From: CAYNRE01 sp964399535
GTDB lineage: Bacteria > Planctomycetota > Planctomycetia > Pirellulales > CAYNRE01
NCBI GenBank assembly: GCA_964399535.1
Contig: CAYNRE010000005.1
Span: 372,001-436,000, forward strand
Direction: 5' to 3'
Length of the DNA stretch: 64,000 nucleotides
The translations under genes and the position numbers were made by a program. Position 1 is the stretch's first letter, and each line of letters opens with the position of its first letter. The notes beneath the pieces are model-generated. The model was not told where the DNA came from and did not search any database. It was given only the letters and a program-made list of their open reading frames with translations. Shown here piece by piece: positions 9,211 through 18,490 of this stretch.

Positions 9211-9849
9211 ATGCGTGGGTTGTTTTGCGCTCTCTTGTTGGGTTTGGTCAGCTTCGCGAGGGCCGAAAACGTGGCCCTCAGCAGGTCGTCGTACTTCGAT
9301 CAGCATGTCACAGTCGAAGATCGTCGGGACCACTACTTGGTTCACTTTAATGTCCAGGTGACACTGGACGAGCGACCCGACGAGCAGTCGCTTCGCATGC
9401 TGCACGCCTCGGTCCTTTACAAGCACGACGGGGAGAACAACCAGGTTGCCTGGCTCAAGCAGAGCGTTCGGCTCACCTTGGAAAACGATACCTGGAGCTT
9501 TTATTTCCGCGTTCCCAAATCTACCAGCGACCCGGCCGGCCCTTTATACGCTGTCGTGGCCAGTGTGGATGGTGTAACCGAGAAGGCGGTGGCGGTGTGG
9601 CGATTTGGTCGAGACCGGCTCGACCTGGGAACCGCGGACGAGCCTTGGGAACTATACTACCCGGTCGGCCGGGCCGTTCCGGTGGATACCGATGACGGCA
9701 GCTTTCGTCTGACAGTCGTCTACGAAGTCGAGCTATACACGAACAACTATGACAGCTTACCCACTTGTGGCTACCTGAAACCTCAAATGCGGATGCCCGA
9801 CCCGATTGACGCCGAACGGGGAGCCAGAATAGTAAGGCCGGACGAGTGA
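9211..9849 (+). CDS. Hypothetical exported protein
   Basis: The 212-residue protein opens with a signal peptide (MRGLFCALLLGLVSFARA), so it is exported. The mature part has alternating beta-strand character, including a YLVHFNVQVTLDE stretch and many aromatic residues. No family motif is recognised. The stop overlaps the start of the next gene (TGATG), so the two form a bicistronic unit. The ATG follows a purine-rich AAAAGGGG about ten bases upstream. Coding potential is well supported by the signal peptide and the coupling; the function is unknown. Confidence 0.75.
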   Translation: MRGLFCALLLGLVSFARAENVALSRSSYFDQHVTVEDRRDHYLVHFNVQVTLDERPDEQSLRMLHASVLYKHDGENNQVAWLKQSVRLTLENDTWSFYFRVPKSTSDPAGPLYAVVASVDGVTEKAVAVWRFGRDRLDLGTADEPWELYYPVGRAVPVDTDDGSFRLTVVYEVELYTNNYDSLPTCGYLKPQMRMPDPIDAERGARIVRPDE

Positions 9850-10457
9850 TGTCGAACGAGGCACTTTCCGACACGCACCGCATCGAAGTTGCTCCGCCGT
9901 CGCCGGGGCAGCCTGGGATGCCGTTCTTGGATAATCGCGTCATCGGCTATTCGTTTCTGGTTTTCATCGGCGTGCTGGGGGCTTGCGTCGTTTTTGCATT
10001 CGTGTACTTCATCGTGGTTAGCCTCGAGTCTCCCAGTTTTCTGCCCGAATACGTTAAGCAGCGCTCCGAAATACCGGCCCAGTTGACCGTAACGTTGGAA
10101 TACGAAAGCCGTACGCTCAAAACCATGGGCGTGCAGATCGCTTTCGGCTTCCTGGTGGGGCTGGTCTTCTCGGCCATCGGAGTCTTGTTATTCGCCGCCG
10201 GCGCCAACGGCGCCATGCAACTCGAGAGCAACGCCGCCTGGTTGCCAGTGACCGTTTCGGCCACGGCCCCCGGGCTGGCCGTACTCCTCCTGGGAGGATT
10301 GATTATCGCGCTGGCGGTTTCCAAGGATGTCTCTCGCGATTTATCGGCCGAAATGCGGCTTCCGAGCGGGTCGGCATCGTCCGAATCGAAGAAGCGGGTG
10401 ATCTCCACGCCGCCAGTGGTGCCCAACAGCGCCTCGCCCCGGACTGAACCGGATTAG
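9849..10457 (+). CDS. Hypothetical membrane protein
   Basis: The protein has about 202 residues and three hydrophobic segments: about 33-58 (FLVFIGVLGACVVFAFVYFI), about 95-120, and about 135-158 (a VLLLGGLIIALAV stretch). A short Ser-rich cytoplasmic tail follows. The ATG at 9849 shares a base with the stop of the exported protein gene; a GTG one codon earlier is possible. No conserved family is recognised. The coupling suggests that it works with, or anchors, the exported partner. Confidence 0.72.
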   Translation: MSNEALSDTHRIEVAPPSPGQPGMPFLDNRVIGYSFLVFIGVLGACVVFAFVYFIVVSLESPSFLPEYVKQRSEIPAQLTVTLEYESRTLKTMGVQIAFGFLVGLVFSAIGVLLFAAGANGAMQLESNAAWLPVTVSATAPGLAVLLLGGLIIALAVSKDVSRDLSAEMRLPSGSASSESKKRVISTPPVVPNSASPRTEPD

Positions 10458-10800
10458 TCTCGAATGATTTTTCGCGGCCGGCGGCCCGAATCGCATTTAG
10501 GTCCCCACGCGAGTTCCGGCCAGCGCCCCCCCGAATCGGTGTGTTCTTGGGCGGTGTCCGGCTGCCGCCGGGGGCCTACTTCCAGTGCCCTTTCACCGAA
10601 GGCCCGCATGGGGGCGCGTCCGAGCCGACGAACCCGGCTCGCCAGAATCTTTCCCGCGGCGCGACCCCTTGGGTAGAAATTCGTCTCCGGGACGGTCAAG
10701 ATACCCCTAGCCCAGTCGGTACCCGCCGAACCACCGGTCGCAAGTTTCAGCCGGCAGGTGGCCCGGGCTTTGCTGCGCCGTCTTCCCGAGAACTTTTCCG
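10458..10800. other. Intergenic region, no recognised gene
   Basis: About 340 bases of GC-rich DNA lie before the STAS gene. Short open frames on either strand show no motif. No clear promoter consensus is visible. Confidence 0.45.
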
Positions 10801-11178
10801 ATGATGAAATACGAGTACGTGGAACTGGCCGATCGCGGCGAAGTGGTTGTCGCCTATCTGAAGCACGCCGCCATCTTAAGCCAGGCTGAAATCGACGCCG
10901 TCGGCAAAGAACTTTTGCAGGCGGCGCTGGAAGCCTCGAGCACCAAAAAGCTGCTGGTCAACTTCCAGGCCGTCAACTACATGTCGTCGGCCATGCTCGG
11001 CAAGCTGCTCCAGGTGCATAAGCGGACCAAGGCCGACAAGATCACCCTCAAGTTTTGCGAGCTTTGCGCCAACCTGATGGAAGTGTTCAAGATCACCAAG
11101 CTCGACAAACTGTTCGACATTCAGAAAGACGAAGCCTCGGCCCTGGCTTCGTTCGAGAAGCGTGGGTTCTTCCGGTAA
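10801..11178 (+). CDS. STAS-domain protein, anti-sigma factor antagonist type
   Basis: This 125-residue single-domain protein has the STAS fold pattern: an N-terminal strand GEVVVAYL, the core strand KKLLVNFQAV, and the phospho-acceptor loop NYMSSAMLGKLL, with S62/S63 at the position phosphorylated in SpoIIAA-like antagonists. A second repeat of strand and helix (KITLKFCEL...LMEVFKITKLDKLFDI) completes the domain. It would act in a partner-switching cascade, binding an anti-sigma factor/kinase when unphosphorylated. No anti-sigma kinase or phosphatase lies next to it. The gene starts with two adjacent ATG codons; either could be used. A family A repeat begins about 80 bases after the stop. 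Confidence 0.88.
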   Translation: MMKYEYVELADRGEVVVAYLKHAAILSQAEIDAVGKELLQAALEASSTKKLLVNFQAVNYMSSAMLGKLLQVHKRTKADKITLKFCELCANLMEVFKITKLDKLFDIQKDEASALASFEKRGFFR

Positions 11179-11260
11179 TCCACGGCGAAACGGCCTCGCC
11201 GCGTACGGAGCTCAGCGCCACCTCCGCACCGCGCCGATGCGTTACCGCCAGGCCCCGGGG

Positions 11261-11417
11261 CTAGCCGCCTGATGAAGAACTCTCCGGGCTGCGTCGTCGC
11301 AGGGATGCGAGGCCAGAATCACGAGGTAAGTCGTAATTCTGCGCGCCGCGCCGAGCTTGGCTCGACGCTTGGCGCGGTTGAACTAGGCCACGCGGGCGAT
11401 TTTCAACAGACTGCTAG
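11261..11417 (+). repeat. Family A MITE-like repeat, copy 1
   Basis: This 157-bp element is bounded by CTAG. It begins CTAGCCGCCTGATGAAGAA and ends with TTTTCAACAGACTGCTAG, whose complement CTAGCAGTCTGTTGAAAA resembles the beginning, so the ends form degenerate terminal inverted repeats. Two more copies lie at 25382-25535 (same strand) and 45929-46085 (opposite strand). Its right end supplies the stop codon of the minus-strand metallohydrolase gene. No transposase is encoded. Confidence 0.8.
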
Positions 11418-13765
11418 GGCGACGTGCACTCGGCCAGAATCTTGCGATAGGCCGCTCGGGCCGCTTCGTAAGCCGCGGCGGCCGCTTCTCGCTCCGACTC
11501 GCGAATCCGGGGCTCTTTCTCCGTCCAGCAGGTGTCGACCGCCTTCAGACACCACTCGGCGCTGCGCCGGCTGGCACGAATTGGTTTGCCGTCGACCTCG
11601 ACAAATACCGGGTTGGTGTGGCAACTCGGAAAGACACGCAGCGCCACCCAGCACGACTGCTCAGGCGTGTAGTCGAAGGTGAGCTCTTCCACTCGGCCGT
11701 CGGCCTCGAGCGGGCGCGACTCGACCACCTGGCCGTTAATGATCAACTCGACCTTCACCGTGCGGCTGTCGCCCTGGCGGGCCCGTTCCACGTGCCAGTA
11801 AGGCTGTTGCGAAAGCGGTCGTTTGCGGATTTTTTCGTCGGGCTCGACGCCGAGCAGGGCGGCGGCCCGCGCGGCAATGGTCAGCGGCGCCCCCTTGGCC
11901 AAGGCCAGGGTGCTGGCTCGCCCTTCGTGCCCCGCCTCGCCCACGCCGAGCCCGTTCACCTGAAAATCGAATAAGTGGCTCAGTCCGTCGGTGCAGTAGC
12001 TGCGCCCGTCGCGCAAGGCGAACACCCAGCGATCGTAGTCCAAGGGGCTGTTCGGGGCCTGGTCGAGCTTGACATAGGCCCGGCCCAACCCGACCCGTTC
12101 GCCGTAAATACAGGGGAAATCGGTCTCGCCGCTGATGCGGCAGGCGTAGCCGCAGTTGAGCGTGTGGTACCAGATATTCAGTTCCCAAACGATCGGCGTG
12201 TCGACGGCCGAGATGAAATCGCAAGCGCCGTGCACCACGTCGACGATGTACTCGTTGGCCCCAATGCCGTCGAAACGCGGCATCTCCAGGTTCGGCAGTT
12301 CCTCGCTTTCGGTGGCCAGCCCCCAGCCGCTGTGCGAAAAACCGACCACGCCCCCCTGCGACTGCCCCCACTGAAGAACCGGCAGATCCCAACTGGGCCA
12401 CTGGTCGATCAGCGTGGTCTGGGGATAGTCGTCTTCCGTCAGCCGCAACAGGCACAGGTGCCCGGCATGCGAACTGGGAAAGCCCGAAACCTCGACGTCG
12501 TACCGCATCAGGTGCTGGGGTGTGGAAAGCTTGCTTACCTGCCCCTCGAAAAACTGCTTTTGAAAATACCAGCACGGTCCCCAGGAAAGCACGCAACCCA
12601 CGTTCAGGTCTTCTCCCAGAATGTGGCGCATCATGTCTTCGGGGCGCACTCCCTCGGTCGGCGATTCGTAGTGCTTGCACCCCGCGGCGTGCACGTGGTG
12701 GTCGCCCGAGTACCAACCCAAGTCGGCCAGGTGAATCCACCGCTCCAGGTCGAACCGCTCGCGATGCTCCGCGGCATCAGGCACCACGATCGATCGCTTG
12801 AGAATCTTGTACTCGGGGCCCCGGGTATAGGTCACTTCGTAAGCCCCTGGGGGCAGATCGATCGTTTCGCCCGAGTGTCGATATATCTGGTCGTGAAAAA
12901 ACAAATCCGGAGCCAACCGCCGGGTGCGCGCCGGGTACACCCGTTCGAGCTGGTCGCGGACAATAAACTGGCCAGTCGTCGGCCGGCCGTCGAAATCGAA
13001 CACCTCAACGGTTACCGGCACCGAGCGCTGGCACTCAAACAACACGTTGATCTCATTGCGAAAGCCCAAATCTTGGGTTCCCTGCCCCACATCGAAGGCC
13101 AGCTTGGCTTCGCGCTTGCCGTGGTCGCGGCTGTAGAGCTGAATCAAGCGGTACTCCAACTCCAGGCCCGAAAGAGTCGGCGTGAGCGGCTGGTCGTCGT
13201 ACAGGTCGACGTCGAGCCAGCGGTCGATCACGTCGGTGGGGCTCACCGTTACCTCGGGGTCGGCGCTGCCGGTCGAAGGCTTGTGCAGCGGCGCCGCGTT
13301 GGGGCTCAGGCACCGCAGCGGGGCGGTTACGCCCGCTTCGTTGTGAATTTTGAGCACGAACACCCGCCAGCCGTTTTGAACCAGCCCCGGCAAGGCCATC
13401 CCTGGGGCGCACTTCACCCGGCTTTCCGGGTTGATGTTGATTGCGGCCAGGCAAAGCGGGTCCAGGGCCCGCTGGACGGCCGCCACGCCCTCGGCCGGGT
13501 CGGTCTGGGCCAGGGCCGCGTCGAGTTCGGCCCGGGCAGATGCTTGCAGCGGGGCGCCGACCAATTCAAGCGACTGAACCAGCCGCTCCACCTGCGAGCG
13601 CAGCGGCTGCCAATCGACCCCCTCGACCAGGTCGGGCTCATCGGCGGCTCGGGCGAACGGAATCGCCGTCGCCGACAGGCTCGCCCAGCCCACCAGAATC
13701 AATCGCGCGACGAGCGGAGCAAGAGATCGAACCCAGTGGGGGCGAGCCAGGTCACGGGTGCGCAT
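11414..13765 (-). CDS. CehA/McbA family metallohydrolase (PHP-like), exported
   Basis: The protein has about 783 residues. The ATG at 13765 is chosen because it is followed by a signal peptide (positively charged MRTRDLARPHW, then a hydrophobic core and AxA site). Upstream in-frame codons would add 40 residues without merit. The central domain carries a metal-binding cluster, GDHHVHAAGC (H356, H357, H359), after a GWYSGD segment, as in CehA/McbA-type members of the PHP superfamily. Further His/Asp residues follow (GFSHSGWG). Characterised members hydrolyse carbamate or phosphoester bonds; the substrate here is unknown. An N-terminal region of about 300 residues with beta-sandwich character precedes the catalytic part. 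The stop codon falls inside the family A repeat, so the last residues may have been altered by its insertion. Confidence 0.82.
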   Translation of the reverse strand: MRTRDLARPHWVRSLAPLVARLILVGWASLSATAIPFARAADEPDLVEGVDWQPLRSQVERLVQSLELVGAPLQASARAELDAALAQTDPAEGVAAVQRALDPLCLAAININPESRVKCAPGMALPGLVQNGWRVFVLKIHNEAGVTAPLRCLSPNAAPLHKPSTGSADPEVTVSPTDVIDRWLDVDLYDDQPLTPTLSGLELEYRLIQLYSRDHGKREAKLAFDVGQGTQDLGFRNEINVLFECQRSVPVTVEVFDFDGRPTTGQFIVRDQLERVYPARTRRLAPDLFFHDQIYRHSGETIDLPPGAYEVTYTRGPEYKILKRSIVVPDAAEHRERFDLERWIHLADLGWYSGDHHVHAAGCKHYESPTEGVRPEDMMRHILGEDLNVGCVLSWGPCWYFQKQFFEGQVSKLSTPQHLMRYDVEVSGFPSSHAGHLCLLRLTEDDYPQTTLIDQWPSWDLPVLQWGQSQGGVVGFSHSGWGLATESEELPNLEMPRFDGIGANEYIVDVVHGACDFISAVDTPIVWELNIWYHTLNCGYACRISGETDFPCIYGERVGLGRAYVKLDQAPNSPLDYDRWVFALRDGRSYCTDGLSHLFDFQVNGLGVGEAGHEGRASTLALAKGAPLTIAARAAALLGVEPDEKIRKRPLSQQPYWHVERARQGDSRTVKVELIINGQVVESRPLEADGRVEELTFDYTPEQSCWVALRVFPSCHTNPVFVEVDGKPIRASRRSAEWCLKAVDTCWTEKEPRIRESEREAAAAAYEAARAAYRKILAECTSP

Positions 13766-14027
13766 CGCAATGGCCCTCGAATTTACGGTGATTCCACGCC
13801 GGCAGGGCTCGACCGTTCCAGCAGGCCCCCCCGGTGGCCAGCGCCAGGCTTGATTCTGGTGCACCGCCGAGACCGAAACAACCAATTCGGCTCAATTCCT
13901 GTCGCGAATCGCCGGCCGCCAACCTGGCGCCCGGGCGAGGCGGTAGCCCTGCACACTGGCGGCAAGCCCGCAACGGGCAGATTCCCCAGGTCCTACCGCG
14001 GGGCAGCGGTGGCGCGGGGCCGGCTCG

Positions 14028-14510
14028 CTACTCAAGCGGCGCCGTTTTCGAAATCGGCCCGTCGGATTCGCTGCCGCTTGGTTGTGCGGGGCTTTCCGCG
14101 GGGGTGGGCTCACCCGGCTCGCTACCCGGAGAGGCGACTTCCTGCCGCGCCGGTTCGCTCAGCGCGGCTGGCACGGCGGGACCTAGCCTTTTTCGCAACT
14201 GCGCTTCACTCTGCCGCGTGGCCCGGGCGAACAGATGCCGCTGAAGTTCGACTTGGTCTGCGAGCGTGCGGGCATCGGCCTCGGCCTGGCGGCGGGCCTC
14301 GACAGCTTCCAGCGGGTTGGCAATGAACTGGGGCGGCGGGGCGTTCAAGCGGCGCCGGGTCACCTCCGCGAAATAAGCCCCGCCGACCATGCCGGCCCAA
14401 CAGGCGGCCACCACGGACGTGAACAACAACCGCAGGCCCGTGGCCAGGGCCTCGTCGCGGGCCGAGGGGGCGGATGGAATCGGCGAATTGGGAGGAGTTA
14501 CCAGCGACAT
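14028..14510 (-). CDS. Hypothetical single-pass membrane protein
   Basis: The protein is about 160 residues from ATG 14510 (MSLVTPPNS). A Pro/Ser-rich N-terminus precedes one hydrophobic segment (LLFTSVVAACWAGMVGGAY). A charged helical stretch rich in Glu/Ala/Arg follows (likely coiled coil, around EAVEARRQAEADARTLADQV), then a low-complexity Pro/Glu/Ser tail. No family is recognised. It lies between the metallohydrolase and the dehydrogenase on the same strand. The hydrophobic-then-coiled-coil design supports a real gene, though GC-rich low-complexity composition leaves some doubt. Confidence 0.6.
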   Translation of the reverse strand: MSLVTPPNSPIPSAPSARDEALATGLRLLFTSVVAACWAGMVGGAYFAEVTRRRLNAPPPQFIANPLEAVEARRQAEADARTLADQVELQRHLFARATRQSEAQLRKRLGPAVPAALSEPARQEVASPGSEPGEPTPAESPAQPSGSESDGPISKTAPLE

Positions 14511-14679
14511 GGCGTTTCGAATACCGCGCGTACCCGCCACCCCGCGCACTCAGTCGGGTTGGCGCCCGGGTCGACAACTGCAGTTTACCCCCCCGCGGCA
14601 CGACCCGTCGAGTGCGCCGGTCACCCACGCCCCGCCCCGGCAGCCCAGCCACCACGCGCGCCGCGGCGCCGGCCCTGGA

Positions 14680-17600
14680 TTAACGAGCATCGTCCGGGCG
14701 CAAGCGGTGCAGGTAGGCGTTCAGGTCGGCCAGCTCCTGGTCCGTAGCGCCGTCCAGCAGGCCGGCGGGCATCAACGACTCGGCCGATTCGCGCCGCGCG
14801 GCCAGATCGTCGCCGACAACCCGTACCGTGGTCGTAGGGCCCGTTTGAATGAGCGTGCTCTCGGGCGACTCGTACACCACCAGCCCGCGCACCACTTGCC
14901 CCTTGCGGGTCAGAAACAGAGTCGATCGATACGGTGGCGCCACCTGGCGATGGGGGTCGACGATGGCCAGCCACAGGTCTTCGCGCGAAAACCGCTGGGC
15001 CGCGCCCGACAGGCTTGGCCCCAGCCGGCGAGTGCCCGAGTGACAGGCCGCGCACTGCCGCCGGGCGAAAACCTCGGCGCCGCGGGTCTCGTCGCCGGCT
15101 TCCCAATCGACTTGCGCGAGACGGCGCCGCCAATCCACGCTGCCGGCCGGGGCGGCTTGCACCTCTGCCGCCAACTCGGGCAGCCGGCTCAGCCAAACCG
15201 CCGAAAGGCGCCGCAGCCGCTCGGCCGGCTCCAAGCCTGCTTCGCCGGGAGAGGTGTCCGGCGTGCCGGCGCTCGGGTCAACGACCCCCTCGCGATTCCC
15301 GTTTGCCAATGCCAACTGGGCCCCGGCTAACAGATCGGCCAGGGCCTCGCAGGCAGGCGCAAAGGTCTGTACCAGGCGCCGGCGTTCGAGCTCTGCCGAG
15401 GGCGTTTCGGCCTCGGCGCCGCTGGGAACTTGAGCCAGCAAGCGCTGCCCGGCCCGCAAGACCATCGCCAGTTCCTCCGGCTTCCAGGCGGGCGAAATGC
15501 GCGCCAGCGCATCGGCCGCGCGGCGGACCAGGTCGGGGTCGGCGTCGTCGAGCGCCGTCAACAATAGCGGGCGATCTTCGTCGACCCCCCAGCGGGCAAA
15601 GAGGCGAATTACACTGCTGCGTACGCTCCAATCGTCGACATGATCGCCGAGAACCGGGCGCACCTCGGCCGCCGGTAACTGACCCAACAGCTCGACCAGG
15701 TCGGTATTCCAGGGCAAATCGCGGTGCGGCCCAGCCACCGCCGCGAGCAAACGCCGGGCGGCCCGGGTCTTCGACTCGCCGGTGAGCAGCCCGGCGAACA
15801 GAGCGTGTTCGGGCCAACCCCATGCGGGGCTTTCGATCAGCGCGACGGCAAGGGCCGGATCGCGCTCGAGCAATTGCTCCGCGGTTAGGCCGACCCACTC
15901 TGGCCAAGCGCGACTGGGAAACTGCCGGGCCGCGGCCAGCTTGGGATGCAGCGCCAGGAGGGCCTGGCAGATTCGAGCGGTTTGCGCGGGGCCGCGCGCT
16001 GCCGAGAGCCGGGCCGCCACCATCAGGTAGTGCAAGTCGCTCGCCACGCTGGTTTCCGCAGTCCACTGCGTCGTTACACGGTCGAGCAGGGCCGGGTCGT
16101 CGGCCTCGATCCAGGCCAGTACCCGGGTCAACTCTCGGTCGAGCGAAAGCGTGCCACTGGGAAAGGCGGGCGCCAGGCGGTCGATGATCTGCCTGCGAAC
16201 CGGGGCCGAGATAGCGCTGGCACGGCGGCCACAATAGCCCACCAGTTCGCCCTTCGAACCTCCTCGGGTTACGGCGTCGCCGAGCGCTAGCTGGATGAGC
16301 CGCACGCATTCCAGCCGTTCCTCGGGCTTGGAGCATTCGGCGAACAAGCTCAGGCATTCCGCGGCCTCTGCGTCGGGCTCCGCGCCCCAGGTGCCCGCGG
16401 CCACTTGCCGCCAGGCGCGGGAAAGGCGCCACCGCGTGGTTTCCGCTCGGGCTGGCTTCGCGCGGTTCGCGCTGGGGTCGAACCCCGCCGCCGGATCGCG
16501 AGCCACCAGCGCCGCCGCCAACCGAACCCGAGAGTCGGGCGAATCGAACCCGGCCCCAAAGTCGATCATTGCCCTTGATCGCTCGGTCGCCGCACTCGAT
16601 TCCGCGACGAGCGCAGGCGCTAACACCAGCGCCTGCCAGGCGGCCCGGGCCACCACCGGATCGGCGTGCGACGTGCACTGCCCCAGCACCGCCATCGCCG
16701 AGGCATCGGGCGCCTCGCGCTCCAGGGCCCATGCCAAGCGGGCCGCGAGCCCACTGGGCAGTTCACGCTGGTCGGCCATTAGCTGCTGGACCCAGGGCGC
16801 CAAGGGCTCGGTGAATCGATCGACCAGAACTTCGACCGCTCGCACGCGCCAGGCCAGCGGCAGGCTCTCGTCGGCAACGGCGCGACGAAAGACCTCGGCC
16901 CCCATGCGGTCGGCCAGCGGTTGCCAAACCGCCCGCGACCAGGCGGCCAGCGGCTGGGGGGCAGCCAAAACCGAGCCGAGCGGCTCGCCCGGTGCGCCGG
17001 CATCATTGTCGGTTCTGGCGCCTGCGCTGGCGCCAGGCGTTTCGTCCGGCCGACCGTCTGGCCCTGTCGACCGCTCGGCCGAGCCCACGTGGTCCAGCCG
17101 AAACACACCCCCCCGGGTGCCGCGACCGCCGATGGCCACCCAAAGCTCGCCCGCGGACCCTACGGCCAAATCGACCGGAGCGAAGCCCACCTCGCCCACG
17201 GTTTCCAGCAGCACCTCGCCTTGGCTGGTAAAGCTCGAGCCGCTTGGCTCCAGCGGGCAATGATAAACCCGCCCCAGCGTCCAGCAGGCGCTGAGAACGC
17301 CCCCTTGGTAGCGGGCGGGCCAACGATGGTGTCGGTAACACTCCATGCCCGTGGGCGACCCCCGGCCCAGCTCGGCCACGCGCGGAACACTGTCGGGAAA
17401 CCAGGCCGGCTGACTCCAGCTTTCCACCCAGCCTTCTTCGAGCCAGCCATGGGCGCGGCCGATCGCCACGTCGAATAACCGGGTCGGCTCGTACCAGGGC
17501 AGGTGCTCCACCCGTTCGCCGTCGGAATCGACGGTGAATAGCTCGCCCGAGGCGCCAAAAACTAGGTCGTAGGGATTGCGAAACCCGTCGGCAAGCAACT

Positions 17601-18321
17601 GCCACTGGCCTGTCGGGCGAAACCGCAGTATGCCGCCGGCACGGGCCCTGCGCGGCAGTCGGGGGTGGGTTTGCTCGGGCAGGCGATCGAGTCCGGCGTC
17701 GTTACCACAAACCAGATAGATCCAGCCATCGGGACCATGCGCCAGGCCGTGGGCCCCGTGCTCGGGCGGATCGAGGGCCAAGAGAGGTGCCTCGGCGCGG
17801 CGGTCGGGCAAGCCGTCGCCATCGGTGTCGTCGATGCGCCACAGTCCGCGATCGCCGGTAAACCACAGCGAGTCGTCGACCCACAACAGGCCCTGCGCGC
17901 CGGTTTTCGGGGCCCCCGCCAGGTCGATCGCCCGCTCGGCCCGGCCATCGCGATCGTCGTCGCAGAGAATGCGCACGTAACCGGGCCCCGACACGACGGG
18001 CCGCCCCCGGGGGTCGAGCGTGAGCGAGAAGATATCGTGCGCCAGCTCGTCGCCGGCAAACTCAGCGATGACAAACCCCGGGGGCACGCGGAAGGCGTCT
18101 TCGTCTGCCAGGCACACCGCCGCCGGCCGAAGAGCCATAGTCAGAAAGGCCACAACCAGCGGGGACGCAGCCCGTCGGGAAACAGCCACGGGTGCCGTCG
18201 CCAGTTTCGGGGACCCGTGCGATCGGTTCGCGACGCCGGCTGCCGGGGCCGGCGATCGGCCGCTGTCGCGCTGGGCGAGCTGAGCTGGCGTTTCGCACTT
18301 CAAGGGGCGCTCTGGCGACAT
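14680..18321 (-). CDS. PVC-type membrane-bound dehydrogenase with HEAT repeats and C-terminal cytochrome c domain
   Basis: This 1213-residue exported protein begins with a signal-like hydrophobic segment (about residues 52-70) followed by FRVPPGFVIAEFAGDE, the typical start of the PVC-type dehydrogenase propeller. Asp-rich loops such as DDDRDGRAER and DTDGDGLPDRR fit calcium-binding propeller blades. The middle (about 480-1030) is Ala/Leu/Arg-rich, HEAT-like, with blocks like DPDLVRRAADALARI. The C-terminus has a haem-binding CAACH motif (C1090-H1094) after a GAEVFARRQ lead-in, then a conserved tail with a likely distal Met (LMPAGL). Such proteins are expanded in planctomycetes and are thought to oxidise sugars or sulfated polysaccharide products in the periplasm, passing electrons to the cytochrome. 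The substrate is unknown. Confidence 0.9.
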   Translation of the reverse strand: MSPERPLKCETPAQLAQRDSGRSPAPAAGVANRSHGSPKLATAPVAVSRRAASPLVVAFLTMALRPAAVCLADEDAFRVPPGFVIAEFAGDELAHDIFSLTLDPRGRPVVSGPGYVRILCDDDRDGRAERAIDLAGAPKTGAQGLLWVDDSLWFTGDRGLWRIDDTDGDGLPDRRAEAPLLALDPPEHGAHGLAHGPDGWIYLVCGNDAGLDRLPEQTHPRLPRRARAGGILRFRPTGQWQLLADGFRNPYDLVFGASGELFTVDSDGERVEHLPWYEPTRLFDVAIGRAHGWLEEGWVESWSQPAWFPDSVPRVAELGRGSPTGMECYRHHRWPARYQGGVLSACWTLGRVYHCPLEPSGSSFTSQGEVLLETVGEVGFAPVDLAVGSAGELWVAIGGRGTRGGVFRLDHVGSAERSTGPDGRPDETPGASAGARTDNDAGAPGEPLGSVLAAPQPLAAWSRAVWQPLADRMGAEVFRRAVADESLPLAWRVRAVEVLVDRFTEPLAPWVQQLMADQRELPSGLAARLAWALEREAPDASAMAVLGQCTSHADPVVARAAWQALVLAPALVAESSAATERSRAMIDFGAGFDSPDSRVRLAAALVARDPAAGFDPSANRAKPARAETTRWRLSRAWRQVAAGTWGAEPDAEAAECLSLFAECSKPEERLECVRLIQLALGDAVTRGGSKGELVGYCGRRASAISAPVRRQIIDRLAPAFPSGTLSLDRELTRVLAWIEADDPALLDRVTTQWTAETSVASDLHYLMVAARLSAARGPAQTARICQALLALHPKLAAARQFPSRAWPEWVGLTAEQLLERDPALAVALIESPAWGWPEHALFAGLLTGESKTRAARRLLAAVAGPHRDLPWNTDLVELLGQLPAAEVRPVLGDHVDDWSVRSSVIRLFARWGVDEDRPLLLTALDDADPDLVRRAADALARISPAWKPEELAMVLRAGQRLLAQVPSGAEAETPSAELERRRLVQTFAPACEALADLLAGAQLALANGNREGVVDPSAGTPDTSPGEAGLEPAERLRRLSAVWLSRLPELAAEVQAAPAGSVDWRRRLAQVDWEAGDETRGAEVFARRQCAACHSGTRRLGPSLSGAAQRFSREDLWLAIVDPHRQVAPPYRSTLFLTRKGQVVRGLVVYESPESTLIQTGPTTTVRVVGDDLAARRESAESLMPAGLLDGATDQELADLNAYLHRLRPDDAR

Positions 18322-18490
18322 AGCTGCATGCTAGTAGCCCAGCCGCCCCCGGGCAAACCGGCGGCCGGCCGCGCCCCCTCGAGACACGATTGAGCCGATC
18401 GCTGGCCCGCCGCCGGGTGCGGGGCAAGTCCGCGGCCGGCTTTTCGGCCCAGCGACGCGGCTCGTCGAGCGGCCCAGTAAAGCGGCCGGT

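Noticed and set aside
11975..14326. 783-codon open frame on the plus strand across the metallohydrolase gene
   Set aside because: It is antisense to a gene with a signal peptide and metal-binding motif, and is His/Gln/Gly-rich without any domain.
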